DNA from: an uncultured Clostridia bacterium
GTDB taxonomy: Bacteria; Bacillota; Clostridia; Christensenellales; UBA1242
DNA length: 59,503 bases
Direction: 5' to 3'
Assembly: GCA_944381245.1 (NCBI GenBank)
Contig: CALWKK010000003.1
Coordinates: 1 to 59,503 of the forward strand
Part shown: positions 10,095 through 18,887 of the stretch, in pieces
Layout of the letters: every line of letters begins with the position of its first letter
How positions within the stretch are numbered: position 1 is the stretch's first letter
Notes under the pieces: generated by a model
The model's database searches: none
What the model was told of the DNA's origin: nothing
The model's input: the letters and a program-made list of their open reading frames with translations, nothing else
Program-made: the position numbers and the translations under genes

Positions 10095-10122
10095 TTGACT
10101 AAAAAGAAAAATTGTGTATAAT
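10095..10122 (+). promoter_or_regulatory. SigA promoter of tRNA-Leu(AAG)
   Basis: TTGACT, a 16-bp spacer and TATAAT (10117-10122) lie 16 bp upstream of the mature tRNA 5' end. Confidence 0.8.
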
Positions 10123-10137
10123 GAAAAATGCACAAAT

Positions 10138-10222
10138 GCGGTCGTGGCGGAAATGGTAGACGCGCAAGACTAAGGATCTTGTGGGGCAACCTGTCCGGGT
10201 TCAAGTCCCGGCGTCCGCACCA
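10138..10222 (+). tRNA. tRNA-Leu(AAG)
   Basis: A class II cloverleaf with encoded CCA. The D-stem is GCG/CGC, and the anticodon stem CAAGA/TCTTG encloses loop CTAAGGA, which gives anticodon AAG. A long variable arm follows, then T-arm CCGGG-TTCAAGT-CCCGG. The acceptor stem GCGGTCG/CGTCCGC has a U-U opposition at the fifth pair, where related leucine tRNAs have a pair or U-G. Confidence 0.93.
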
Positions 10223-10303
10223 AAAAATAATATTTTAGTATTTTTTGATTAAAAATTTAATAATTAAATTATAAAAAAATTGTAATATTTAAAAAAATAA
10301 ATA

Positions 10304-10337
10304 AAATAAGGAAATTAAATAATTTCCTTATTTTTTT
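10304..10337 (+). terminator. Terminator, bidirectional (tRNA-Leu / HicB-like gene)
   Basis: A 13-bp perfect stem (AAATAAGGAAATT / AATTTCCTTATTT) with a 4-nt loop and T-tract. It lies between the tRNA and the convergent HicB-like gene and could serve both. Confidence 0.75.
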
Positions 10338-10373
10338 GTAAATAAAATTTAAACATTATAATTTTTTCTTTAT

Positions 10374-10643
10374 CTATTTAACAAAAGCATCAACAAGCAT
10401 AACAATTTTTGATTGATTTTGTTCTGCAATTTTTTCATATTTTGTTGGAATTAATGATTCTTCTTCTCCGTTTTTTGTAGCATAAGAACAATAAATTGAA
10501 ATAAATTCTTGTATAAATAAAAACGCTTCCTCGATTGTATCTCCATCAATTGAAATATTCAGATCTGGTGAATGTGCTAAGAATGTATTATCTTCATTTT
10601 TTATAAAAATAACTGGGAAAACATATTGACGCATATAAGACAT
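10374..10643 (-). CDS. HicB-like antitoxin-family protein, solitary
   Basis: The 89-residue protein has the HicB partial-RNase-H-like core: a start resembling YVFPVIFIKNEDNTFLAHSPDL, then the helix DGDTIEEAFLFIQEFI. In toxin-antitoxin loci HicB neutralises the HicA mRNA interferase, but no HicA-like gene flanks it here. No C-terminal DNA-binding helix-turn-helix is obvious. AAGGAG lies only 2 nt before the first ATG (10643), while the ATG three codons later (10634) has a more normal spacing, so the true start may be 10634. Solitary HicB-like proteins are common in Clostridia and their role is unknown. Confidence 0.7.
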   Translation of the reverse strand: MSYMRQYVFPVIFIKNEDNTFLAHSPDLNISIDGDTIEEAFLFIQEFISIYCSYATKNGEEESLIPTKYEKIAEQNQSKIVMLVDAFVK

Positions 10644-10720
10644 AACTCCTTAATTTTATTATATTTTATCATATTATTTATTATAATCAAAATAATTATG
10701 CAACATTCAATTTTATTTTA

Positions 10721-10749
10721 TTGACTTAAAAATATTAGTCTGTTATAAT
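10721..10749 (+). promoter_or_regulatory. SigA promoter of lysS
   Basis: TTGACT, a 17-bp spacer and TATAAT, with the AGGAG ribosome binding site of lysS downstream. The short leader excludes a T-box. Confidence 0.8.
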
Positions 10750-10773
10750 ACTTTGTAATATTTAGGAGAGAAA

Positions 10774-12258
10774 ATGGATTTAACAAAATTAAACGAAAAA
10801 ATATCAAAATTATCAACTGAAATTGAAATAAGAAAAGCTAAAATTGAATTTTTAAAAGAAAATAATATAATACCATTTGTTGAAAAATTTGAAAAAGACA
10901 CAAGTTTATTAGAAGCTAAAAATTTACCTGAAGGTTCAAAAGTTAAGGTTGCTGGTAGAATAATTTTTAGAAGAATTATGGGAAAATTTGGTTTTATGAA
11001 AATTCAAGATATTGAAGCATCTATTCAAGTTAGCGTTGGGAGAAATGAAATAGATGAAGAAGATTATGAATTTTATAAAAAATTAATTGATATAGGAGAT
11101 TTTGTTGGAATTATAGGCGAAATATACAAAACACAAACAGGGGAAGTAACCATAAGAGCTTTTAAAGTTGAGTTATTAAGTAAAGCTATAAGACCATTAC
11201 CTGAAAAGTTTCATGGACTAACTGATATAGAACAAAAATACAGACAAAGATATTTAGATTTAATTTCTAACGAAGAAAGCAGGAAAGTTATGCTCGGCAG
11301 AAGTAAAACAATATCTTTTATTAGGAATTTTCTTGAAAAAAATGGGTTTATTGAAGTAGAAACGCCAATATTGCAAAATGCCGTTTGTGGAGCAAGTGCA
11401 AAGCCGTTTTTTACGAAACATAATGCACTAAATAAAGTTCTAAACTTAAGAATAGCGCCAGAAATTGCATTAAAAGAAGTTATATGTGCTGGTTTTGATA
11501 AAGTATTTGAACTTGGTAAAGTTTTTAGAAATGAAGGAATGGATCAGCAACATCTTCAAGAATTTACAGTTTGCGAGTGGTATGCTTCATATTGGAATTT
11601 TGAAGATAACATAAAATTTTTTCAAAAGTTTATAAGAGAATTGCTTACAGAGGTTTTAGGAACTACAAAAATTGAATATGAAGGCCACACTTTAGATTTT
11701 GGACAAGAATGGCAAAGAATTAATTATACTGATAAGATGAGAGAAGTCTTAGGTTTTGATTTTTTAAATATAGAAAGTCGAGAAAATTTGATTAATGAAA
11801 TAATTAATAAAAATTTATTTTCAGAAGAAGACTTTAAAGATATAAAAACAGTTGGTGGAGTAATAGATTTTGTTTATAAAAGAAAAATTAGACCTGAGTT
11901 GATTCAACCAACAATATTATACAATTATCCTTCTTGTTTAGTTCCTTTGGCAAGAAGAAACGATAAAGACAATCGTGTTATTGATATGTTTCAAGTTTTA
12001 GCAATAGGAAGTGAACTTTGCAAAGCTTATTCAGAGTTAGTTGATCCTGTTATCCAAAGAAGCACATTTGAAGAACAAATGAAAGCAAAAAAAGCAGGTG
12101 ATGAAGAAGCTATGGATTTAGATGAAGATTTTCTACTTGCAATGGAACATGGAATGCCACCAATTAGTGGGCTTGGATTTGGAATTGATAGATTAATGGT
12201 TGTCATGTTTAATCAACCTTCTGTGAGAGATGTTGTATTATTTCCATTGATGAAATAA
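10774..12258 (+). CDS. lysS: Lysine--tRNA ligase (class II)
   Basis: This 494-residue class II synthetase charges tRNA-Lys. An N-terminal OB-fold anticodon-binding domain covers about residues 55-150. Motif 2 reads FRNEGMDQQHLQEFT (the family usually has HNPEFT), and motif 3 is GLGFGIDRLMVVMFN, followed by the conserved end SVRDVVLFPLMK. The segment GASAKPFFTKHNAL also matches LysRS. It has its own SigA promoter and a terminator shared with the convergent sigG gene. HLQ in place of HNP is a minor variant. Confidence 0.95.
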   Translation: MDLTKLNEKISKLSTEIEIRKAKIEFLKENNIIPFVEKFEKDTSLLEAKNLPEGSKVKVAGRIIFRRIMGKFGFMKIQDIEASIQVSVGRNEIDEEDYEFYKKLIDIGDFVGIIGEIYKTQTGEVTIRAFKVELLSKAIRPLPEKFHGLTDIEQKYRQRYLDLISNEESRKVMLGRSKTISFIRNFLEKNGFIEVETPILQNAVCGASAKPFFTKHNALNKVLNLRIAPEIALKEVICAGFDKVFELGKVFRNEGMDQQHLQEFTVCEWYASYWNFEDNIKFFQKFIRELLTEVLGTTKIEYEGHTLDFGQEWQRINYTDKMREVLGFDFLNIESRENLINEIINKNLFSEEDFKDIKTVGGVIDFVYKRKIRPELIQPTILYNYPSCLVPLARRNDKDNRVIDMFQVLAIGSELCKAYSELVDPVIQRSTFEEQMKAKKAGDEEAMDLDEDFLLAMEHGMPPISGLGFGIDRLMVVMFNQPSVRDVVLFPLMK

Positions 12259-12292
12259 AAAAATAAATTAGCTAAACTAATTTATTTTTTTT
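12257..12292 (+). terminator. Terminator between lysS and sigG
   Basis: An 11-bp stem (12261-12271 with 12277-12287) flanked by A- and T-tracts, usable in both directions. It overlaps the 3' end of sigG. Confidence 0.75.
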
Positions 12293-13050
12293 CTTATATT
12301 TTCTAAAGCATTTTTTTCTAATCGGCTTACTTGTGCCTGAGAAATTCCTATTTCTTCGCTAACTTCCATTTGTGTTTTACCTATATAATATCTCAACATT
12401 ATAATTTCTTTTTCCCTTTCAGATAAATTAAATAATGCGTCTTTTAATGCAAATTGTTCAATTAATGAGTCTGCATCGTTTTTTATATCAGCAACTTGAT
12501 CCATTATTCTTATATTTTCACCTTTGTTTGTATAAACTGGATCAGAAAGTGACACTGTGTCAGATATTGCATCTAAAGCCATTGTAACCAATTTAACATT
12601 TTCATTCATATCTTTAGCTATTTCGTCAATTGTTGGATCAGAACTTTGAATAGCTGTTAATTTTTCTCTTGATTGTAATGCTTTATATGCTATGTCTCTT
12701 AAACTTCTAGTAACTCTAACTGGAGTGTTATCTCTTAAAAATCTTCTAATTTCCCCAATTATCATTGGTACAGCATAAGTAGAAAATTTCACATTCAAAT
12801 CTAAATTAAAATTATCCATGGCTTTAATTAATCCAACACATCCAACTTGAAACATATCGTCAGCTTTACCTTTTTTTCCTCCAAATCTTTGAACAACGCT
12901 TAATACAAGTCTTAAATTTGCAATAATAAATTCATCTCTGGCAAAATCATCGCCATTTTTAACTCTTTTTAATAATTCTATTAAATCATTATTCTTAAGT
13001 TTAGGGAGTTGTGAAGTGTTAACTCCTGTTAATGCAACTATGTTAGACAT
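12277..13050 (-). CDS. sigG: RNA polymerase sporulation sigma factor SigG
   Basis: The 257-residue protein is a compact SigF/SigG-type sigma factor directing late forespore transcription. Region 2 contains NLRLVLSVVQRFGGKKGKADDMFQVGCVGLIKAMDNFN and KFSTYAVPMIIGEIRRFLRDN; region 4 has LSEREKEIIMLRYYIGKTQMEVSEEIGISQAQVSRLEK. The N-terminal motif TGVNTSQLPKLKN is characteristic of SigG rather than SigF. GAGG lies 6 nt before the start. Unlike the common spoIIGA-sigE-sigG arrangement, it stands alone, convergent with lysS. Confidence 0.92.
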   Translation of the reverse strand: MSNIVALTGVNTSQLPKLKNNDLIELLKRVKNGDDFARDEFIIANLRLVLSVVQRFGGKKGKADDMFQVGCVGLIKAMDNFNLDLNVKFSTYAVPMIIGEIRRFLRDNTPVRVTRSLRDIAYKALQSREKLTAIQSSDPTIDEIAKDMNENVKLVTMALDAISDTVSLSDPVYTNKGENIRIMDQVADIKNDADSLIEQFALKDALFNLSEREKEIIMLRYYIGKTQMEVSEEIGISQAQVSRLEKNALENIRKKIN

Positions 13051-13147
13051 TTAATACCTCAACTTTCTTAATCTTCAAGGTATTTTTTCCTAAATATTTT
13101 TTTTTATTCTAAAATATAAAAATTTATATAAAAAATATTAATTAATA

Positions 13148-13176
13148 TTGATTTTTTATTTTATTTATTGTAATAT
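13148..13176 (+). promoter_or_regulatory. SigA promoter placed for a leaderless transcript
   Basis: TTGATT, a 17-bp spacer and TAATAT, ending 7 nt before the ATG at 13183. No ribosome binding site is present. Confidence 0.6.
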
Positions 13177-13182
13177 AAAAAT

Positions 13183-13968
13183 ATGTTAAAAAAAGAATTT
13201 GGAAGTGGATGCTTAAAGAAAAATTATCATTTTAAAATAACTATGGCAAAACTAAAAAGCACAGATAAGTTTTTGTGTTCTAAAATAGTTAAAGTTGATG
13301 ATGCAACTGTTGAAAGAATTATAAAAAGCAAAAAATATTTAGTCAAAGGTATGATTATTGGGAAAGATAATGTTGAGAATTTATCTTTAAGTTTTGACGA
13401 GCAAAATGGTTTTAAATATAATGATGTTAATTTTTATGAAAATAAATCAACTGCAATTTTTGCTATAAAAAACATTCTCAATGGAAAAGAAATAGTCGAA
13501 ATGTGTATGGTTAAAACTTTTAGAATAAAAGATTCGATATCTGTTTCATTATATTATTTGCCAAATGGATCAGTTTTTAATAGTTGTTTAATTGCTAGAT
13601 ATTGTATGCATAAAACAAACGAACATAAAAACTCAGACGGAAAAGTTATTGAAAAAGGTGTTTGTCATATGCATAAAGCATCTGAAAAATATTTTGAATA
13701 TGCGTTTAAAAAATATAGAAAAAATGAAAAAGAATTTGTTACTAAGCTTCAATCTCCAGATGCAATTGAAAAGCCAAATATAAAAAGCGAGGAACAACTT
13801 GTTCAGGAAGCTATGAAAGAATTTAATATAAAATGTGGTAGAGAAATTGAGGCTTATTCAGAAGTTAAACAAAAGAAAAGATCTTACTGGATTAATGGTA
13901 AAGAATATAAAGGGCAGAGCGATAAAACAATAGTAGAAAACATGGGTGAAGCAATGGAACAATGTTAA
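13183..13968 (+). CDS. Hypothetical protein, unrecognised family
   Basis: I do not recognise this 261-residue protein. It is predicted soluble, lysine-rich, with no signal peptide or membrane segment. The middle has a Cys/His cluster (CMHK, then NEH, then CHMHK, roughly residues 144-166) that could bind metal. The N-terminal half alternates beta-like segments (YLVKGMIIGKDNVENLSLSF). The C-terminal part is charged and helix-like and ends SYWINGKEYKGQSD...MEQC. It is monocistronic: a promoter ends 7 nt before the ATG with no Shine-Dalgarno, and a strong terminator follows 2 nt after the stop. Codon use matches the neighbours, so it does not look recently acquired. Confidence 0.75.
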   Translation: MLKKEFGSGCLKKNYHFKITMAKLKSTDKFLCSKIVKVDDATVERIIKSKKYLVKGMIIGKDNVENLSLSFDEQNGFKYNDVNFYENKSTAIFAIKNILNGKEIVEMCMVKTFRIKDSISVSLYYLPNGSVFNSCLIARYCMHKTNEHKNSDGKVIEKGVCHMHKASEKYFEYAFKKYRKNEKEFVTKLQSPDAIEKPNIKSEEQLVQEAMKEFNIKCGREIEAYSEVKQKKRSYWINGKEYKGQSDKTIVENMGEAMEQC

Positions 13969-13970
13969 CA

Positions 13971-14002
13971 AAAAAAAACGTCAGATATTTGACGTTTTTT
14001 TT
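13971..14002 (+). terminator. Terminator after the hypothetical gene / tRNA trio
   Basis: Stem AACGTCA/TGACGTT with A- and T-tracts on either side. It is bidirectional, serving the gene at 13183 and the minus-strand tRNA cluster. Confidence 0.8.
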
Positions 14003-14076
14003 GGTGATCCCGACGGGATTCGAACCCATGATACCGCCGTGAAAGGGCGGTGTCTTAACCACTTGACCACGGGACC
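14002..14076 (-). tRNA. tRNA-Glu(TTC)
   Basis: A complete cloverleaf on the minus strand with encoded CCA. Anticodon loop CTTTCAC gives TTC; the acceptor is GGTCCCG/CGGGATC. It is the last of three tRNAs transcribed leftward. Confidence 0.95.
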
Positions 14077-14080
14077 ATAA

Positions 14081-14157
14081 TGGTAGCGACGGAAAGATTT
14101 GAACCTTCGACCTCACGGGTATGAACCGTGCGCTCTAGCCAACTGAGCTACGTCGCC
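14081..14157 (-). tRNA. tRNA-Met(CAT), elongator
   Basis: A minus-strand cloverleaf with CCA. Anticodon stem CACGG/CCGTG with loop TTCATAC gives CAT; the acceptor begins GGCGACG and the D-arm is GTAGCTCAGTTGG. The normal 1-72 pair and the similarity to Bacillus elongator Met tRNA separate it from the initiator. Confidence 0.92.
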
Positions 14158-14191
14158 ATAATTTTATTATTTTTTAAATAAAATTATATAA

Positions 14192-14268
<77 letters not shown>

Positions 14269-14279
14269 ACAACATTAAA

Positions 14280-14309
14280 ATAATAATATAAATGTTTATC
14301 ATTTGTCAA
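14280..14309 (-). promoter_or_regulatory. SigA promoter of the fMet-Met-Glu tRNA cluster
   Basis: On the minus strand, TTGACA (14304-14309), an 18-bp spacer and TATTAT lie 12 bp upstream of tRNA-fMet. Confidence 0.7.
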
Positions 14310-14393
14310 GTGTTTTATAAAAAAAAATTAAAATTTTTAATTTAACTTGTTAATTATTTCTTTTTATAGTAAAATCAAAAAATAAGAGGTGAT

Positions 14394-15386
14394 ATGAATC
14401 AATTAAGAGATATTTTAAATCAAATAGATAAATCTAATAAAATTGCATTATACACTCATTTTAATTGTGATTGTGATGGAGTGGGATCAATGCTTGCGCT
14501 TTATAATTTTTTAATTGATAGGGGTAAATCATGCGATATGTTTGTTGATGGTGAAATACCAACAAAATTTCAGTTTTTAAAAAATGTTGATAAAATAAAT
14601 ATGGTAAATAAAGATTTTACACAATCAAAAATTAATTTAAATAGTTACGATTTGTTAATTTCTTTAGATACTTCAAATTTAACAAGGTTAGGAATCTTTG
14701 AAGAAGATTTTAAAAACTTTAAAAATACTGTTAATATAGATCATCATGTTTCTAATTCACTTTATGGTAAATATAATTATATAAAGGCATATTCTTCATG
14801 TGGAGAAGTTTTGTTTGAAGTAATGAAAGAAATGAGCAAAAAATTATCACCAGAAGTTGCAACTTGTTTGTTTGCAGCAATTTCATCTGATACTAACAGA
14901 TTTTCAAATCCAAATATAACAAGCAAAACATTTATTTTTGCTGGCGAGTTAGTAAATTTTGGTGCAGATCACAATTTAGTAAATTTATGTTTGTTTAAGA
15001 ATAAGTCCAAAGAAGAATTAAATATAATTTCATTTATGACAAAAAAAATTAAATTTTACAAAGATATTTCATATGTTTATATTAGATTAAAAGATCTAAA
15101 AAAATTTAATGTTAAGTCAAGTGATGTTTCTAATTATATGTATTTAATTTCTAATATTGAAAATTCTAAAATTAATATCTTAATTAAAGAAAGAGGTAAT
15201 GGAGAATACAGATTTTCTTTAAGGTCAATTAACGGGTTTGATGTTAATAAAATTGCAAACAAATTTGGTGGAGGAGGGCATATTAATGCTTCTGCTTGTA
15301 GCGTGCATGGTAAACTAAAAAAAGTGTTAAAAAAAGTATTAATTGAATGTGAAGAAGAAATATATAAAAAGGTTAATAAATTATGA
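14394..15386 (+). CDS. nrnA: NrnA-type DHH oligoribonuclease/pAp phosphatase
   Basis: A DHH/DHHA1 phosphoesterase that degrades very short RNAs and dephosphorylates pAp. In the 330-residue protein the first metal motif is HFNCDCDGVGS, the DHH motif is NIDHHVSN, and the DHHA1 glycine-rich GGGGHINAS lies near the C-terminus. The start follows AGAGGTG. It overlaps truB by 4 nt. nrnA-truB is also the order at the end of the nusA-infB-rbfA region of many Firmicutes, but here the upstream genes are missing. Confidence 0.93.
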   Translation: MNQLRDILNQIDKSNKIALYTHFNCDCDGVGSMLALYNFLIDRGKSCDMFVDGEIPTKFQFLKNVDKINMVNKDFTQSKINLNSYDLLISLDTSNLTRLGIFEEDFKNFKNTVNIDHHVSNSLYGKYNYIKAYSSCGEVLFEVMKEMSKKLSPEVATCLFAAISSDTNRFSNPNITSKTFIFAGELVNFGADHNLVNLCLFKNKSKEELNIISFMTKKIKFYKDISYVYIRLKDLKKFNVKSSDVSNYMYLISNIENSKINILIKERGNGEYRFSLRSINGFDVNKIANKFGGGGHINASACSVHGKLKKVLKKVLIECEEEIYKKVNKL

Positions 15387-16330
15387 ATGGTATAATTAAT
15401 GTTTATAAAAATTATGGTGTGAGTTCAAATACTTTAGTTAATAAAGTCAAAAAAATTGTTGGGGCAGAAAAAGCAGGGCATTTAGGAACAATAGATGTTT
15501 TGGGAGAAGGTGTTTTGCCTATAACAATTGGAAAGGGAACTAAGCTATTTAATTATTTTTTAAATAAAGATAAAGTTTACAGAGCAATATTTATTTTTGG
15601 AATTGAAACAGATACATTAGATAGTGAAGGAAAAATAATTAATTATAAATACAAAAATATTTCCAAAGAAAATATTGAAAATGTCTTAAAAAAATTTATT
15701 GGACGAATTAAACAAACACCTCCTCAATTTTCTGCACTAAAAATTAATGGCAAGAAAGCTTATGAATTAGCAAGGCAAGGGAAAACAGCAAATCTTAAAG
15801 AAAGAGAAGTGAATATTTATGAATTTAAAATTTTAAAAATTGTTTCTGATATTGATAAGGTTGATTTAAAGAATAGATTTTATAAATTTAGAAACGATAA
15901 TGAGTTAAAAACCTTCGATATTGAAAAAATATTTGATAGTGAAATATATGAATTTGAAATAAATTGTTCATCAGGAACTTATATAAGAAGTTTATGTAAA
16001 GATTTAGCAAGTGCATTATCAACATATGGTACTATGTTAAAAATAGTACGCACTAGATGTGGAAATTTTAAAATAGAAGACTCATATTCGCTTGATGATT
16101 TAAAAAATGGTAAATACAATATAATAACTCCTTATCAAGCTGTTGATTTGCAAGAAATCCAAATTAATGATGGGCAAGCAAAAGATATTCTTGATGGTAA
16201 AAATATTAAATTGAAAAAAATTTATGACAAAAGTTTTAAACTTTGTTACAATAATATATTCTTAGGTATTGCTAACAATAGTAATGATGGAAATGTTAAA
16301 ATAGAGACATTAATGATGGTGGAAAAATGA
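15383..16330 (+). CDS. truB: tRNA pseudouridine(55) synthase TruB
   Basis: TruB forms pseudouridine 55 in the T-loop of tRNAs. The 315-residue protein has the catalytic motif as GHLGTIDVLGEGVLP, in which the aspartate is kept although the usual GTLDPLATG is changed. KQTPPQFSALKINGKKAYELAR and CSSGTYIRSLCKDL are the other conserved blocks. An insertion around residues 155-180 makes it slightly long. It overlaps nrnA by 4 nt and the next gene by 4 nt, so the three genes form one translational unit. Confidence 0.94.
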   Translation: MNGIINVYKNYGVSSNTLVNKVKKIVGAEKAGHLGTIDVLGEGVLPITIGKGTKLFNYFLNKDKVYRAIFIFGIETDTLDSEGKIINYKYKNISKENIENVLKKFIGRIKQTPPQFSALKINGKKAYELARQGKTANLKEREVNIYEFKILKIVSDIDKVDLKNRFYKFRNDNELKTFDIEKIFDSEIYEFEINCSSGTYIRSLCKDLASALSTYGTMLKIVRTRCGNFKIEDSYSLDDLKNGKYNIITPYQAVDLQEIQINDGQAKDILDGKNIKLKKIYDKSFKLCYNNIFLGIANNSNDGNVKIETLMMVEK

Positions 16331-17199
16331 TTAATAATATAAAATTTGGACCTTCTGGAAATGGAAATTTGTTTTATGAATTGGGGTATAAACATTCTTA
16401 TCAAGCTCCAAGTTGGTTGAGGCAATTAGGACTTAATGCATATGAATACTCTTTTGGTAGGGGATATACTATGAGTGAACAAACAGCAAAAAAATTGGGA
16501 GAGGAAGCTGAAATTAACAATGTATTGGTAAGTGTTCATGCTCCTTATTATATAAATTTTGCAAATGAAAGTGAAGAAATGGCAGAAAAATCTTATAATT
16601 ATATAATAAAAGGACTTGAAATTTTAAAAAATATGAAAGGCAAACATTTAGTGTTTCATATTGGTTCTCAGGGTAAATTAAATAGAAGTGATGCTATATT
16701 ATTAATAAAAAAAAGACTTAAATATTTATTAAAATTAATTTATGAAAAAGAATTAAATGATATGTATATTTGTCCTGAAACGATGGGAAAAACATTACAA
16801 ATTGGAACATATAAAGAAATTATAGATTTTTGTACTATGGATAAAATTCTTGTTCCAACATTTGATTTTGGCCATATTTATTCATTAAATTTAGGCAATT
16901 TTGGAAGTTATAATGATTATAAAGAAATTTTTTTATATGCAATAGAAAAGTTGGGTTTTGAAAGAATTGATAATTGTCACATACATTTTTCCAAAATTCA
17001 ATTTGGACAAAAAGGTGAAATAAGACATTTGGATTTTGATAATATAGATTTCGGTCCAAATTTTGAACCTTTGGCAAAAGTTTTAAGCGAATTGAATTTG
17101 CACCCAACTATAATTTGTGAGTCTCACAGTAAAATGGTTGAAGATTCTTTGGAAATGAAAAAAATTTATGAACAAATAAATAATTCTTTACAGAAATAA
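16327..17199 (+). CDS. Endonuclease IV-like TIM-barrel protein
   Basis: The 290-residue protein resembles AP endonuclease IV (Nfo), which uses three zinc ions to cleave at abasic sites. Metal-ligand motifs are visible in order: VHAPYYINFAN, HIGSQG, CPETMGK, TFDFGHIY, HIHFSK and ICESHS. Family members of this length in Clostridia are often annotated only as TIM-barrel proteins, so AP endonuclease activity is likely but inferred. It overlaps truB by 4 nt. Confidence 0.85.
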   Translation: MINNIKFGPSGNGNLFYELGYKHSYQAPSWLRQLGLNAYEYSFGRGYTMSEQTAKKLGEEAEINNVLVSVHAPYYINFANESEEMAEKSYNYIIKGLEILKNMKGKHLVFHIGSQGKLNRSDAILLIKKRLKYLLKLIYEKELNDMYICPETMGKTLQIGTYKEIIDFCTMDKILVPTFDFGHIYSLNLGNFGSYNDYKEIFLYAIEKLGFERIDNCHIHFSKIQFGQKGEIRHLDFDNIDFGPNFEPLAKVLSELNLHPTIICESHSKMVEDSLEMKKIYEQINNSLQK

Positions 17200-17215
17200 A
17201 TTTATGTGATATAAT
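17188..17215 (+). promoter_or_regulatory. SigA promoter of efp
   Basis: TTTACA, a 16-bp spacer and TATAAT with an upstream TG (extended -10). It gives a leader of about 58 nt. Confidence 0.6.
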
Positions 17216-17279
17216 GAAAAATAATATATTCAAATTTATAACGTTTTAAATTTGTTTAAAATTAAATTAAGGAGTTTTT

Positions 17280-17840
17280 ATGATAACAGCAGGTGATTTT
17301 AGAAAAGGTGTAACGTTTGAAATGGACGGCAATATATATTTGGTTGTTGATTTTTTGCATGTTAAACCAGGAAAAGGCTCTCCATTTGTTAGAGCTAAAA
17401 TAAAAAATATTGTAACCGGACAAGTCCAAGAAAGAACTTTTAACCCATCGGACAAATTCCAAGTTGCAGTTATTGAAAGAAAAGAAATGCAATATCTTTA
17501 TAATGAAGGTGAAATTTATTATTTTATGGATATGGAAACTTATGATCAAATACCATTAAATAAAAGTCAAGTTGAAGATGCATTAAATTTTATAACTGAA
17601 AATATGATGGCAAACATACAATTTTATAAAGGATCAGCTTTCTCAGTTGAACCTCCTAATTTTGTTGAATTAACAATAACAGATTGTGAACCAGGTATTC
17701 AGGGAGACACATCAAAAGCTGGTTATAAACCGGCAACTCTAGAAACAGGATACACATTAAATGTCCCACTTTTTGTTAATCAAGGAGATAGAATAAGAGT
17801 TGACACAAGAACAGGAACATATATGGAAAGATTAAAATAA
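17280..17840 (+). CDS. efp: Elongation factor P
   Basis: EF-P relieves ribosome stalling at polyproline stretches. The 186-residue protein has the three-domain EF-P layout, with the modification loop [14 protein letters not shown] near residues 28-41; its lysine is the residue post-translationally modified in many bacteria. The conserved end [16 protein letters not shown] is present. AAGGAG precedes the start. It lies directly upstream of spoIIIAA, a conserved Firmicute arrangement, but a strong terminator separates them. Confidence 0.97.
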   Translation: MITAGDFRKGVTFEMDGNIYLVVDFLHVKPGKGSPFVRAKIKNIVTGQVQERTFNPSDKFQVAVIERKEMQYLYNEGEIYYFMDMETYDQIPLNKSQVEDALNFITENMMANIQFYKGSAFSVEPPNFVELTITDCEPGIQGDTSKAGYKPATLETGYTLNVPLFVNQGDRIRVDTRTGTYMERLK

Positions 17841-17853
17841 TTATTTATAAAAC

Positions 17854-17894
17854 AAAATCTTGCGAAATAAAACAATTTTCGCAAGATTTTTTTT
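17854..17894 (+). terminator. Terminator after efp
   Basis: A long stem (AAAATCTTGCGAAA with TTTCGCAAGATTTT) followed by a T-tract. Confidence 0.9.
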
Positions 17895-17917
17895 AACTCA
17901 AAAAAATATTTTACTAT

Positions 17918-18880
17918 ATGAGTGAAAAAGAAAATATAAATTCTATTTTTATGAAAATATTACCTGAAAAAATTTTTAATGCAGCAATAAAAAATATTAA
18001 TTATAAACAGTTAAATGAATTAAGATTAAGAGCTGGAAAACCGATTGTTGTTATTTTAGGTAATCAGTATTATTTTGTTTCAGAAAAAGGTATAACCCAA
18101 AATATTGATGAATCGATAATTTGCACTCAATGTGACATTGATAATATAATTTTTAGGGCAAGTGAATGTTCAATATATGCAGTAAATGAACAAATTAAGC
18201 AAGGATTTATTACTATTAACTCTGGTATTAGAATTGGAATTGCAGGAACAGGAGTTTGTGAAGGGGAGCAAATTAAAACGATAAAAAATTTTACATCTTT
18301 AGTTATAAGAATTCCTCATAACATTAAGAATTGTAGTTTATTAGCTTTAAAATATTTATTTGAAAAAGGAGAATTTAAAAACACTTTAATTGTTTCACCA
18401 CCAGGTTCTGGTAAAACAACTTTTATAAGAGATTTTATTAATCAATTATCTGAAAGAAACATATCTTTAAATATTTTATTATTAGATGAAAGGGGAGAAA
18501 TTTCTCCATTTTGTGATGGCGAAAACAATTTAGTTGTAAGTAATTTTTGTGATGTTCTTTCATTTATAAATAAACCACAAGGATTTTTAATTGGAATAAG
18601 ATCATTATCTCCATCAATAATAGTGTGTGATGAAATAGGAGCTAATGATGATATTTTAGCTATCGAATATGCTGGATATTGTGGAGTTGGAGTTATGGCA
18701 ACAGCTCATGCCGGATCAATTAATGAACTTAAAAACAAACCTAACTTTAAATCTTTATTTGATAAAAAATTATTTAAAAGATTTATTGTTTTATCTTCAA
18801 GATTAGGTCCTGGAACATTTGAGGGAATATATGATGAAAATTTCGTTCCTATAAAATTAGCAGACATTGATTATAGTTGA
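17918..18880 (+). CDS. spoIIIAA: Stage III sporulation protein AA (ATPase)
   Basis: SpoIIIAA is the cytoplasmic secretion-type ATPase of the SpoIIIA-SpoIIQ channel that links mother cell and forespore. The 320-residue protein has Walker A PPGSGKTTFIRD (near residue 161), a Walker B-type LLLDERGEIS and the CDEIGANDD motif. It is the first gene of a complete AA-AH operon. The ATG at 17918 lacks a ribosome binding site: a TATTTT sequence ends 6 nt before it, so it may be leaderless, although a sporulation-specific promoter could not be identified. Confidence 0.95.
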   Translation: MSEKENINSIFMKILPEKIFNAAIKNINYKQLNELRLRAGKPIVVILGNQYYFVSEKGITQNIDESIICTQCDIDNIIFRASECSIYAVNEQIKQGFITINSGIRIGIAGTGVCEGEQIKTIKNFTSLVIRIPHNIKNCSLLALKYLFEKGEFKNTLIVSPPGSGKTTFIRDFINQLSERNISLNILLLDERGEISPFCDGENNLVVSNFCDVLSFINKPQGFLIGIRSLSPSIIVCDEIGANDDILAIEYAGYCGVGVMATAHAGSINELKNKPNFKSLFDKKLFKRFIVLSSRLGPGTFEGIYDENFVPIKLADIDYS

Positions 18881-18887
18881 GGTTGTT

